64,000 nucleotides of DNA from Pedobacter zeae (lineage in GTDB: Bacteria > Bacteroidota > Bacteroidia > Sphingobacteriales > Sphingobacteriaceae). Where the stretch lies: assembly GCF_014196715.1 (NCBI RefSeq), contig NZ_JACIEF010000003.1:587874-651873 (forward strand), in the 5' to 3' direction. Position 1 is the stretch's first letter. The number at the start of each line of letters is the position of its first letter. A model generated the notes under the pieces. The model saw only the letters and a list, made by a program, of their open reading frames with translations, searched no databases and had not been told where the DNA came from. Of the stretch, positions 17,214-25,086 are shown piece after piece. The translations under genes and the position numbers were made by a program.

Positions 17214-17942
17214 ATGCAGTGTATTTTTACCCGATATCTTCTCGTTTTCCTTTTGTTTTTTATCCCGGTAATCAGCAATGCACAAACGGTTAAGCCTGTA
17301 CCTGTGGTTAAGGAAGTGAGGATTGACAGTTCTAAAATCACCCCATCAAAATTTGACAAAGATTCCATCAGTGTTTATAAGGAGCAGAAAGAATTTAACT
17401 ATGATGAAATTGGCCGGCAACAGCTGTCATGGTGGGAGAAATTCTGGATGTTGTTTTGGCGTTTAATAGGCTCGCTGATCCAGGGGGCAACCTCTAATCT
17501 AATTTCGAGGTATATTTTTATCGGGCTAGGTATAGCGGTTATCCTTTATATCGTGATCAAAAGCATCGGAGCCGAGAACATATTCAGGAAAAAATCAAAA
17601 GAAACTATTCTTCCTTATGATGTGATTACTGAAAACATCCATGAGATTGATTACGAACGGGAACTGCAGCGATTGGTTGCCGAAAGGAAATTCCGATTGG
17701 CGGTTAGGCTTTTATATTTAAGGACACTTAAAAGATTAAGTGATGCCGAAATCATCAATTGGCAGCCCAACAAAACCAATTACAATTATTTAATGGAAAT
17801 CGATAAACCCGAACTTAGAAATGATTTCGGCAAACTGACCTTGCAATTCGATTACATCTGGTATGGTGATTTCCCTATCGATGAGGTGAAATTTGATCCT
17901 ATTAACCAATCGTTTAACCAGTTTAACAGCCAGATTAAATGA
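17214..17942 (+). CDS. DUF4129 domain protein
   Basis: A 242-residue protein with a signal peptide (about 23 residues), a periplasmic stretch, one membrane segment (about 99-119) and a C-terminal DUF4129 domain. That domain carries the RKFRLAVRLLYLRTLKRL helix and the YNYLMEI motif. In other bacteria this domain accompanies MoxR-DUF58 systems and transglutaminases. The stop overlaps the next ATG by four bases (ATGA). Confidence 0.85.
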   Translation: MQCIFTRYLLVFLLFFIPVISNAQTVKPVPVVKEVRIDSSKITPSKFDKDSISVYKEQKEFNYDEIGRQQLSWWEKFWMLFWRLIGSLIQGATSNLISRYIFIGLGIAVILYIVIKSIGAENIFRKKSKETILPYDVITENIHEIDYERELQRLVAERKFRLAVRLLYLRTLKRLSDAEIINWQPNKTNYNYLMEIDKPELRNDFGKLTLQFDYIWYGDFPIDEVKFDPINQSFNQFNSQIK

Positions 17943-19129
17943 AAGGTTATAAAATATATCTGATTATTGGTTCTATCCTGATCCTTTTTTATTTAATTGC
18001 CCAGTACAACAAACCCACACCAACAAACTGGGCACCTACTTACGCTGCAAAGGATAAAATCCCATACGGAACGTACATTTTGTACCATCGGATAAAGGAT
18101 ATTTTACCGAACGCTACTGTCCGGCAATCTGAGGCGGCCATTTATAATACTTTAAAAGACAAAAACTTTAACAAAACGGTATATCTGATCATTGCCCAAA
18201 AAGCAGAGATCAGCAGAACAGATTTCGATCAGCTGGTTCACTTTATGCAGGCGGGGAACGATGTTTTTATTGCCAGTTACGACCTGGGAAAAATAGAAAA
18301 GGGGCTTAAGCTACAAGCGGTTAGCACGATGTCTGCCGAAGGCAGCACGCTGAATTTTACAAACCCCAATCTAAAAACGGAGGCAAATTATGGTTTCGAA
18401 AGGGGAATTGGCACTCAGTTTTATAATAAACTTGATACCAATAAGGCTACAATACTTGGTTTAAATGGGAATGGCAAGCCTAACTTTATCCGTTACAATT
18501 ATGGAAAGGGGTACCTGTACCTGATTGCGGAACCAGGTTTTTATACCAATTTTAACCTCTTGAATAAATACGGGGCAGAATATGCCGCAAAAACCCTTAG
18601 TTACCTGCAGGGAAATACCCGTGTAATTTTTGATGAATATTTTGTCCGCCAGGAAAACACCACAACCGATGTACTGCGGGTATTTTTCAAACATCCCGAA
18701 CTTAAATTTGCTTATTACCTGGGCATTTTCAGTCTGATTATTTTTGTACTCTACGAGATTAAACGCAGGCAAAGGGTTATTCCAATAGCCGATCCGCTCA
18801 GCAATTCGTCATTGGACTTTGTTCATGTAGTTGGCAGTGTGTACTACAATGAGCGGAATAACCTCGATTTAGCCTTAAAAAAGATTAACTACTTTATGGA
18901 GCATCTGCGTAGCAGGTATTACCTTAAAACCAACGATATTGACAGTAAATTTGCCCAATCATTAATGGACAAAACGGGAATTAATGAAGCCCTTGCCAAA
19001 ACATTAACCAAATATTTTGTCGAAATACCTAAAATGGGCGACTTGAGCGACACACAATTGATCAATTTAAACGAAAGCATAGAACAGTTTTATAAAATTA
19101 CGCAAAGCCATGGAACAAGAACAGTTTAA
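17939..19129 (+). CDS. DUF4350 domain membrane protein
   Basis: A 396-residue protein with an N-terminal membrane anchor (residues 5-23), a GATase-like DUF4350 region (about 40-220) containing GNDVFIASY, a second membrane segment near 260-278, and a cytosolic C-terminus with KRRQRVIPIADPLSNSSLDF. Function unknown. It overlaps the upstream gene by four bases and the MoxR gene by 20 bases, so expression must be tightly linked. Confidence 0.83.
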   Translation: MKGYKIYLIIGSILILFYLIAQYNKPTPTNWAPTYAAKDKIPYGTYILYHRIKDILPNATVRQSEAAIYNTLKDKNFNKTVYLIIAQKAEISRTDFDQLVHFMQAGNDVFIASYDLGKIEKGLKLQAVSTMSAEGSTLNFTNPNLKTEANYGFERGIGTQFYNKLDTNKATILGLNGNGKPNFIRYNYGKGYLYLIAEPGFYTNFNLLNKYGAEYAAKTLSYLQGNTRVIFDEYFVRQENTTTDVLRVFFKHPELKFAYYLGIFSLIIFVLYEIKRRQRVIPIADPLSNSSLDFVHVVGSVYYNERNNLDLALKKINYFMEHLRSRYYLKTNDIDSKFAQSLMDKTGINEALAKTLTKYFVEIPKMGDLSDTQLINLNESIEQFYKITQSHGTRTV

Positions 19130-20087
19130 CCCACGTACCGATTTAAGTGTCTTACATACAGCTGTAAATCAGATTAGATCCGTACTTGGAAATATCATCG
19201 TAGGCCAAAAACAGGTGATCGATTTTTTGATTGTTGGCCTGCTTGCCGATGGGCACATCTTAATTGAAGGCGTTCCGGGTATAGCAAAAACGTTAAGTGC
19301 CAAACTGCTTGCCAAGTCGATCGATGCCCAATTTTCGAGGGTACAGTTTACGCCCGATCTGATGCCTTCTGATGTATTGGGAACGCCGATTTTTAACACC
19401 AAAACCGGCGATTTTGAATTCAGAAAAGGTCCGATTTTTGGAAATATTATTCTGGTCGATGAGATTAACCGCGCTCCGGCCAAAACGCAATCTGCACTTT
19501 TCGAAGTGATGGAAGAACGCCAGGTAACCATTGATGGTCAAACCTACCTAATGGATGAGCCTTTTATGGTGTTGGCTACGCAAAATCCTATCGAACAGGA
19601 AGGAACTTACCGCTTGCCTGAAGCCCAGTTAGACCGTTTTCTTTTCAAAATCGAGGTTAAATACCCATCGCTGGAAGAAGAAACAGCCATTTTAACCGCA
19701 CAGCATGCTTTGGTGAATAAAACGCTGTTAAATGAGATAAAACCGGTATTATCCATACAACAGATCCAAAATGCAAGGGCCATTATCCGCAACTTGTTTG
19801 TAGAACCGAAGTTATTGGAATTTATTGCTAAGATCGTAACCGAAACCCGCAACAATGCTTCCCTTTACCTGGGTGCTTCGCCGAGGGCATCTTTAGCTAT
19901 TGTACACAGTGCAAAAGCTTTTGCCGCGATACAAGACCGCGATTTTGTAACGCCAGAAGATATTATTGCTGTTGCCGTACCGGTATTGGCGCACAGAATT
20001 TTATTATCGCCTGAAAAAGAAATGGAAGGATTAACCACAACCGATATTGTAAACCAGATTATTAAAAAGATTGAAGTACCGAGGTAA
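19110..20087 (+). CDS. MoxR family AAA+ ATPase
   Basis: A 325-residue MoxR ATPase with Walker A GVPGIAKT (residues 54-61), Walker B LVDEINR, the ATQNP sensor motif, the LPEAQLDRFLFK stretch, and an arginine-rich lid (GASPRASL). MoxR proteins act as chaperones for a partner carrying a von Willebrand-type domain, here most likely the DUF58 protein just downstream. The start lies inside the end of the DUF4350 gene. Confidence 0.94.
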   Translation: MEQEQFNPRTDLSVLHTAVNQIRSVLGNIIVGQKQVIDFLIVGLLADGHILIEGVPGIAKTLSAKLLAKSIDAQFSRVQFTPDLMPSDVLGTPIFNTKTGDFEFRKGPIFGNIILVDEINRAPAKTQSALFEVMEERQVTIDGQTYLMDEPFMVLATQNPIEQEGTYRLPEAQLDRFLFKIEVKYPSLEEETAILTAQHALVNKTLLNEIKPVLSIQQIQNARAIIRNLFVEPKLLEFIAKIVTETRNNASLYLGASPRASLAIVHSAKAFAAIQDRDFVTPEDIIAVAVPVLAHRILLSPEKEMEGLTTTDIVNQIIKKIEVPR

Positions 20088-20250
20088 GTTAGTTTGCAGT
20101 TGCCAGTTTTCAGTTCACAGCTTACCGGTTTAAAGAATTACTAATGATCAGATCACAATATTCAGATCTAGTGATCAGTTTAGCCATCAAAAATTTAGCA
20201 ATTGCCATAATACAGTCAACCATTTCAAACAATTAACCGATTAACCCGCT
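20088..20250. repeat. Degenerate short-period repeats inside the MoxR operon
   Basis: The only long gap of the operon. It contains AGTTTGCAGTTGCCAGTT-like units, a GATCAGATC/GATCTAGTGATC segment, and CAAACAATTAACCGATTAACCC, the inverse of a word found at 6719-6768. No gene is supported. Confidence 0.5.
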
Positions 20251-21597
20251 TTGAAAAAATTCTTTCAGCAATATTATACCAATCTATTCCTAACTGGCCG
20301 TTTATTTACGGCTTTAGGCTTTTGTATTGTGCTCTTTTTGCTTAAGTTCTTTTTTGCCTGGCTGGGCGATATCCCTGAAATTGCAACCGGAACTGTAGCG
20401 GTGCTGTTTTTTATTGATCTTTTTATCCTGTACCGGAGCGGCAACTGGATTGAAGTAAAAAGATTTACGGCAAAGCGTTTGAGCAACGGTGATGAAAACC
20501 CGATCCAGATTGAAATTGCAAACCGTTATGGTTTTGGGGTAAACGTGAGGGTAATTGACGAAATACCTTTTCAGTTCCAGATCCGCGATAAAGATTTTAA
20601 ACTCCATTTAAAACCGGCAGAAATAAAATCAATCCATTATAATCTACGCCCAACCAAACGTGGTGAATATGATTTTGGATTTATCCGCACTTACGTCAGT
20701 TCGCCATTGGGTTTAATCAGCCGGCGTTATAATTTCGATGGCGCGAAAGTTCTGCCTGTTTATCCTTCATTTATCAACCTCGGCCAGTACGAATTGATGG
20801 CTGTTTCGCGCTATTTAACCGAGTTTGGTATAAAAAAAATCAGAAAGCTCGGGCAAAGCAGTGAATTTGACCAGATCAAAAACTATGTAGGTGGCGACGA
20901 TATCCGAACAATCAACTGGAAAGCTACCGCCAGAAAAGGCGGCTTAATGGTGAATACTTATACGGATGAGAAATCGCAAAATATCTATTGCATCATCGAT
21001 AAGTCGCGCGTGATGCGCATGCCTTTTGAAGGTTTAAGCCTGCTTGATTATGCCATCAATGCAAGTGTTGCCCTTGCCAAAGTAGCCATGCTTAAAGAAG
21101 ATAAAGCGGGTTTAATTACCCTATCGGAAACGATCGGAGCTATAGTGCCCGCCGACCGTAAAGCTTCGCAGCTGGGCAGCATCATGAACGTACTTTATAA
21201 AGAGAAAACAAGATACCTGGAAAGTAACCTGGAAGCCCTGTATGCTACCGTCCGCTCGATAATAAAACAACGTGGGCTTTTGGTATTCTTTACCAATTTC
21301 GAAAGTTTATCGGCACTGCAACGTCAACTACCCTATCTAAAAAGAATTGCGAAGTACCACTTATTGGTTGTTGTATTTTTCGAAAATATCGAACTCAAAG
21401 ATTTAAGCACCGACCCGGCTAAGGATGTGGAGGGCATTTACCATAAAACCATTGCAGAGAAGTTTATTTACGAAAAAAAGCTGATGGTTAAAGAATTAAA
21501 TGCACATGGTATTTTAGCAATTCTTACACCGCCACAAAAACTAACGGTAAATGTAATTAACCAATACCTGGCTCTTAAAGCCCAACAGCGTATTTAA
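20251..21597 (+). CDS. DUF58 (vWA-like) domain protein
   Basis: A 448-residue protein with two N-terminal membrane segments (about 14-60), a beta-rich extracytoplasmic region, and the DUF58 domain (motif DFDQIKNYVGGDDIRTINWKA-like, about 205-235) followed by a von Willebrand-type fold. It is the expected client or partner of the MoxR ATPase. The start is a TTG; no ATG lies nearby in frame, and translation from TTG gives the usual membrane N-terminus. It is separated from moxR by 163 bases of repeat-like sequence, so it may also have its own promoter. Confidence 0.88.
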   Translation: MKKFFQQYYTNLFLTGRLFTALGFCIVLFLLKFFFAWLGDIPEIATGTVAVLFFIDLFILYRSGNWIEVKRFTAKRLSNGDENPIQIEIANRYGFGVNVRVIDEIPFQFQIRDKDFKLHLKPAEIKSIHYNLRPTKRGEYDFGFIRTYVSSPLGLISRRYNFDGAKVLPVYPSFINLGQYELMAVSRYLTEFGIKKIRKLGQSSEFDQIKNYVGGDDIRTINWKATARKGGLMVNTYTDEKSQNIYCIIDKSRVMRMPFEGLSLLDYAINASVALAKVAMLKEDKAGLITLSETIGAIVPADRKASQLGSIMNVLYKEKTRYLESNLEALYATVRSIIKQRGLLVFFTNFESLSALQRQLPYLKRIAKYHLLVVVFFENIELKDLSTDPAKDVEGIYHKTIAEKFIYEKKLMVKELNAHGILAILTPPQKLTVNVINQYLALKAQQRI

Positions 21598-21641
21598 GCC
21601 ACAGTCTTAAGTTTATAGTCGACTTATGACTCAAGACTAAC
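21598..21641. terminator. Imperfect hairpin between convergent genes
   Basis: AGTCTTAAG pairs 8 of 9 with CTCAAGACT, and a TCGAC core lies between. It has no T-run, so termination is only a possibility. It may equally be a decayed repeat. Confidence 0.35.
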
Positions 21642-22700
21642 CTACGCTTCTTCCCTAAAATATACCTTGTAAAAGTTCATCGATTTATCATCATCGTAAC
21701 CTTTTTCGATCATGTCTTTGTTTCCGTGGATGTAGATGTGGAAATTTTTATCCAGTTTTAACACACTTTTATAGGCTCGGGCCTGTTTTTTAACAGCAGT
21801 TTCAGCAATCTCAAAATGATCGGCAATCGGACTCTCGAACTCCTCTTCGTAGCTTTTCTTATAGTTTTTAAACGATTCGATCCCTTCGGCATTACCGATC
21901 ACTTCATTCCCGAATTCTTCAATATCAAAGGTTTCCTTCTCTTTGAAATACTTCATCGAACGGTTTAACAGGTCAATCTTGTCTGCTTTGCTGATTTCGT
22001 ACTCATCATCGAGCTTCTGTGTGACGAAGTTTTTATAAATCCCCAGTACGTTATTGGTTTGGTTATAACTATCGTTCCTGATTTTCAGTTTTAAGAATTC
22101 ATCTTTCCAATAAACGGCAGAGTCGTTGCTACTTTTCGCCTGATCCAGCACCACCACTTTATAGCCTTCCTCCTTTTCTACATTAAAAATGAGGCAGCCC
22201 TTGTCTAATTTATTAATGCTGATGGCCTCTTGTTCATAACTTACATTAAAGCCATCCTGTTCGGGATACACTTTTAAGTAGGTATCTTTAGTTTCGGATT
22301 TAAAAATTCCAACAACATCCAACTGTTCGCCTTCTATCTGCACCTTTTCGAAATAAGCGACATACAATTCACCCGATTTAATTTTAGGATGATTGGCTAC
22401 ATCATATAAATGTTTGGCCAGTTGTTGTGAATCTTCATGAAAAAGCGCATTATTTTCGAAAATTTCATGAACGAAATGAAATACTTCGTTCAGCTCTAAA
22501 TTATCATTGGGATGATAAAAACGATATACCTCATTAACTTTTTCAAAAGGTTTTAAGAAATACTGCAGCAGCAGGTTTCCCAACATTTCATCGTCTATTT
22601 TTAAAGGTGCATCAGATAATTTGTAATACTCTTCAAGCAATTTATTGCCTGTGTGATGGATAGAAAGTTGCTTAAGCGAAGCCTCAAAGAATGAAATCAT
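21642..22700 (-). CDS. Nucleoid-associated protein (NdpA/YejK-like)
   Basis: A 352-residue soluble protein matching the 37-kDa nucleoid-associated family in overall layout. The N-terminus has the LSIHHTGNK motif, the centre has YVAYFEK and FKSETKDTYLKV, and the C-terminus is rich in Lys/Asp with the YIHGNKDMIEKGYDDDKSMNFYKVYF stretch broken over residues 325-350. Family members bind DNA, but their role in this phylum is not established. Transcribed alone, convergent with DUF58. Confidence 0.85.
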   Translation of the reverse strand: MISFFEASLKQLSIHHTGNKLLEEYYKLSDAPLKIDDEMLGNLLLQYFLKPFEKVNEVYRFYHPNDNLELNEVFHFVHEIFENNALFHEDSQQLAKHLYDVANHPKIKSGELYVAYFEKVQIEGEQLDVVGIFKSETKDTYLKVYPEQDGFNVSYEQEAISINKLDKGCLIFNVEKEEGYKVVVLDQAKSSNDSAVYWKDEFLKLKIRNDSYNQTNNVLGIYKNFVTQKLDDEYEISKADKIDLLNRSMKYFKEKETFDIEEFGNEVIGNAEGIESFKNYKKSYEEEFESPIADHFEIAETAVKKQARAYKSVLKLDKNFHIYIHGNKDMIEKGYDDDKSMNFYKVYFREEA

Positions 22701-22766
22701 GGCAGCAAAAATAGCAAAATGATCGGTTAACCTTACTCAAAATCTGCTCATTCCATCCGGGCACAA

Positions 22767-23249
22767 TCATTTATTCATATAAGCTTGGGCCCTTAGCAAA
22801 AAACTTTTCTCCTGCAGTGCAGCTTCTACCTCGTTTATGGCTTTCATCAGGTTATTTTCGGTGTTTGTAACCTCTTCGGTGGCCTTAATAATCACCTGCC
22901 AAACCGGCTCCATGGTTGATAACAGCGTTTTGCCCTTTTCGGTAAGTTCTACCAGGCGTTTCCGGGTATCAATTTTATCCTTCTTAGAGCGGATAAGTTT
23001 CTCTTTTTCCAGTTCTTTTAGCAAACTGATGGTAGAAGGGTGCGCATAACCGATCTCATCAGAAAGGGAAACCACGCTCATGGTCGATTTTTTATATAAA
23101 GTATACAACACGGGGAACCATTTGGGTTGAAAATCGATGCCAAAGGCTTTGTAAATTAACAGGCCATCCCTGCGGATCTGGTCGCTGAGCCTTTGTAAAC
23201 GCGTAGAAATGGCCAGTAAGCCAGAAGCATCAATTACATTTTGTTCCAT
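22767..23249 (-). CDS. MarR family transcriptional regulator
   Basis: A 160-residue winged-helix protein. The recognition region contains GYAHPSTISLLKELEKEKLI, and the wing contains KDKIDTRKRLVELTEKGKTLL, both typical of MarR. It is the second gene of an operon with the GNAT gene (one-base TAATG overlap), and most likely represses its own operon through the perfect palindrome at 23773-23798. The inducing ligand is unknown. Confidence 0.9.
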   Translation of the reverse strand: MEQNVIDASGLLAISTRLQRLSDQIRRDGLLIYKAFGIDFQPKWFPVLYTLYKKSTMSVVSLSDEIGYAHPSTISLLKELEKEKLIRSKKDKIDTRKRLVELTEKGKTLLSTMEPVWQVIIKATEEVTNTENNLMKAINEVEAALQEKSFLLRAQAYMNK

Positions 23250-23752
23250 TAAACAGGTTTTAAATCCAAACCATAAAACACATTGTCAACCGGCATCCGG
23301 GGAAAATAAACCGGCAGATCTTCCATCCTAACCTGTTTAAATCCATTACGTTCGTAAAATCGACAGGCTGCCTGCAATATATCTTTGGTACCCAAATATA
23401 CCTTATTCAGGTTATTATCCCCGCAATATACGATAAGAGTCTCTAATAAAGCCTGTGCTATACCCAGGTCTTTTCCCCTGAATTCTTTTTTAACAAACAT
23501 CTTTCTGATGGCTCCGGCGTGGTGTTCTGCCTGTGCAATCAAGGCAATGGTACCAATAAGCTCACCGTTTAGTTTGGCACCCCAGAATGCACCTCCCGAA
23601 CCGTCGTAGTGTTTTTCGATATCCAGCAGATCGGGTTGTGCAGCCAGATCGATATCTACCTTAAATTCTATTTGTTGTATGGGCAGAATTAACCCGATAA
23701 CCGCTTCACAGAATCGATTATCCAACCGTTCAATTTTAAATCCGTTTTGCAT
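23249..23752 (-). CDS. GNAT family N-acetyltransferase
   Basis: A 167-residue acetyltransferase with the acetyl-CoA motif EFRGKDLGIAQALL and the preceding IRKMFV strand. A C-terminal YERNGFKQV motif is present. The substrate is unknown. The frame is open for 21 more codons, but those run through the operator, so ATG at 23752 is the start. MarR-GNAT pairs are common and often deal with toxic amines or antibiotics, which is inference only. Confidence 0.9.
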   Translation of the reverse strand: MQNGFKIERLDNRFCEAVIGLILPIQQIEFKVDIDLAAQPDLLDIEKHYDGSGGAFWGAKLNGELIGTIALIAQAEHHAGAIRKMFVKKEFRGKDLGIAQALLETLIVYCGDNNLNKVYLGTKDILQAACRFYERNGFKQVRMEDLPVYFPRMPVDNVFYGLDLKPV

Positions 23753-23770
23753 TTTTAATAAGTATAAAAA

Positions 23771-23802
23771 CAAATATATGTAGTTAACTACATATATTAC
23801 AA
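23771..23802 (-). promoter_or_regulatory. Promoter of the GNAT-marR operon with embedded MarR operator
   Basis: On the minus strand: -33 TTG at 23802-23800, a 21-base spacer, and -7 TATATTTG at 23778-23771, 19 bases before the GNAT start. A perfect 26-bp palindrome, arms AATATATGTAGTT / AACTACATATATT (23773-23798), fills the spacer and overlaps the -7 box. A repressor bound there would block polymerase directly. Confidence 0.82.
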
Positions 23803-23869
23803 CTGCCAATGTCACTTCTCTATCACATTCGATTCTCTATACTTTAGAAAAGCCTTAAGATTGTTAAAA

Positions 23870-24442
23870 CTAACGGCTATTTTTTAGTTTCTTGATGAAA
23901 TCAATAACTTTTGGATCGGCGTAATTGGCTACGCCTTCATGTTTGAACGATAACCTGCCCTGCTTATCAAAAATGACCGTTGTGGGTAAAGCGCCGGCAA
24001 ATACTTTCTCCGGAATATCGCTTTGTACTTTATAAATGGGCATTTCATATTTACGGTCGGACATAAATTTGCCTGATCTGGCAAAATCACCGTCAGCATC
24101 AGCAAAAATGAATACAATATCAGTATCGTCTTTAAATTGATTGTAAAGCTTGTTAACAGAAGGCATTTCGGCCCTGCATGGCGGGCACCAGGTGGCCCAA
24201 AAGTTGAGAAAAATAACTTTACCTTTTAAATCACCAAGATCGACCAGGTTTCCTTTTGCATCTTTAAACCGGATCCCGTTAAGTTCTGCAACATGTTCCT
24301 TCGGCGCTTCAATATCAGGCTTATAAAAACCAATCTCCATTAAACCCCTAATAAAAAATGCCTTTGCACCGGGAACAAAAACAATTACAAGCAGGAAAAT
24401 GACAAATAAAGCGTTAAATATATTTTTTTTGATAAATTTCAT
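23870..24442 (-). CDS. TlpA family membrane-anchored thiol-disulfide oxidoreductase
   Basis: A 190-residue protein with one N-terminal membrane anchor (about 8-28) and a thioredoxin fold carrying WATWCPPC. It then shows the VFIFADADGDF strand and the cis-proline region ALPTTVIFD. It should reduce disulfides in the periplasm. Proline in the CPPC centre is common in TlpA/ResA relatives. It stands alone, divergent from the His/Cys-rich secreted protein gene. Confidence 0.9.
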   Translation of the reverse strand: MKFIKKNIFNALFVIFLLVIVFVPGAKAFFIRGLMEIGFYKPDIEAPKEHVAELNGIRFKDAKGNLVDLGDLKGKVIFLNFWATWCPPCRAEMPSVNKLYNQFKDDTDIVFIFADADGDFARSGKFMSDRKYEMPIYKVQSDIPEKVFAGALPTTVIFDKQGRLSFKHEGVANYADPKVIDFIKKLKNSR

Positions 24443-24624
24443 TTACTGGTTGATTTTCTTTCCTTAAACAATAACGAAGCCTATTTACAATTGGCATGTC
24501 AATAATTTATTAAAGTGTATGCTATTCCTTTGTTAAGCAAATTAAACTATTGGTTAAAACCCCGGTCAATAACACTATAAATACAATGTTACTTTGTAAA
24601 TATATATAATTGCTTAGGAATTAC

Positions 24625-24632
24625 TACTTTTG
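24625..24632 (+). promoter_or_regulatory. Bacteroidota -7 element (TACTTTTG)
   Basis: Exact TAnnTTTG match only 5 bases before the TTG start proposed for the next gene, which would make the transcript almost leaderless unless the downstream ATG (24683) is used. Confidence 0.4.
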
Positions 24633-24637
24633 GCCTG

Positions 24638-24970
24638 TTGAAAAAGCATAGACAAAATATTCAGAAATATTTATCAGTATTTATGCTGATGGTGTTTGCT
24701 ATTGCTTTAACTCCATGGAGTGTTCTTCACCACCACACCCCTCTTCCTGTTGTGCAGAAAGAGGTCAACTGTAAACATGTTAGCCACGTACAGGCACATG
24801 GCGAAACCTGTTTAATCTGTAATGCAAGTTTTGAAAAAAACTATGTTCAAACGCACCACATTTACAGAATCTTCTTATCAGCCAAAATTTTTAACCGTAC
24901 AGAGCCTACCTTAAAGAATGCTTTTACCGAAATAAAGCGCACCTGCTTACGTGGTCCCCCGTTAGCTTAA
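24638..24970 (+). CDS. Small secreted His/Cys-rich protein upstream of a TonB receptor
   Basis: A 110-residue protein that I do not recognise by family. Starting at TTG 24638 gives a good N-region (KKHRQNIQK) and hydrophobic core; ATG 24683 is an alternative that would lose the positive N-region. The mature part carries a HHH cluster, then CKHVSHVQAHGETCLIC (two Cys pairs and four His) and THH, which suggests metal binding. The TonB-dependent receptor starts 117 bases downstream on the same strand. A role in metal capture or sensing with that receptor is inference. Confidence 0.65.
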   Translation: MKKHRQNIQKYLSVFMLMVFAIALTPWSVLHHHTPLPVVQKEVNCKHVSHVQAHGETCLICNASFEKNYVQTHHIYRIFLSAKIFNRTEPTLKNAFTEIKRTCLRGPPLA

Positions 24971-25086
24971 TTTTTTCTTCGAAAGCGCACCTGCGCTCTA
25001 TCTAATTTTTATGATGTAAAACCTGTAAATAGCCTCAAATCAGCTATCTATCAGGCTTTTCAATTTATTTTATTTATACCCAACAC

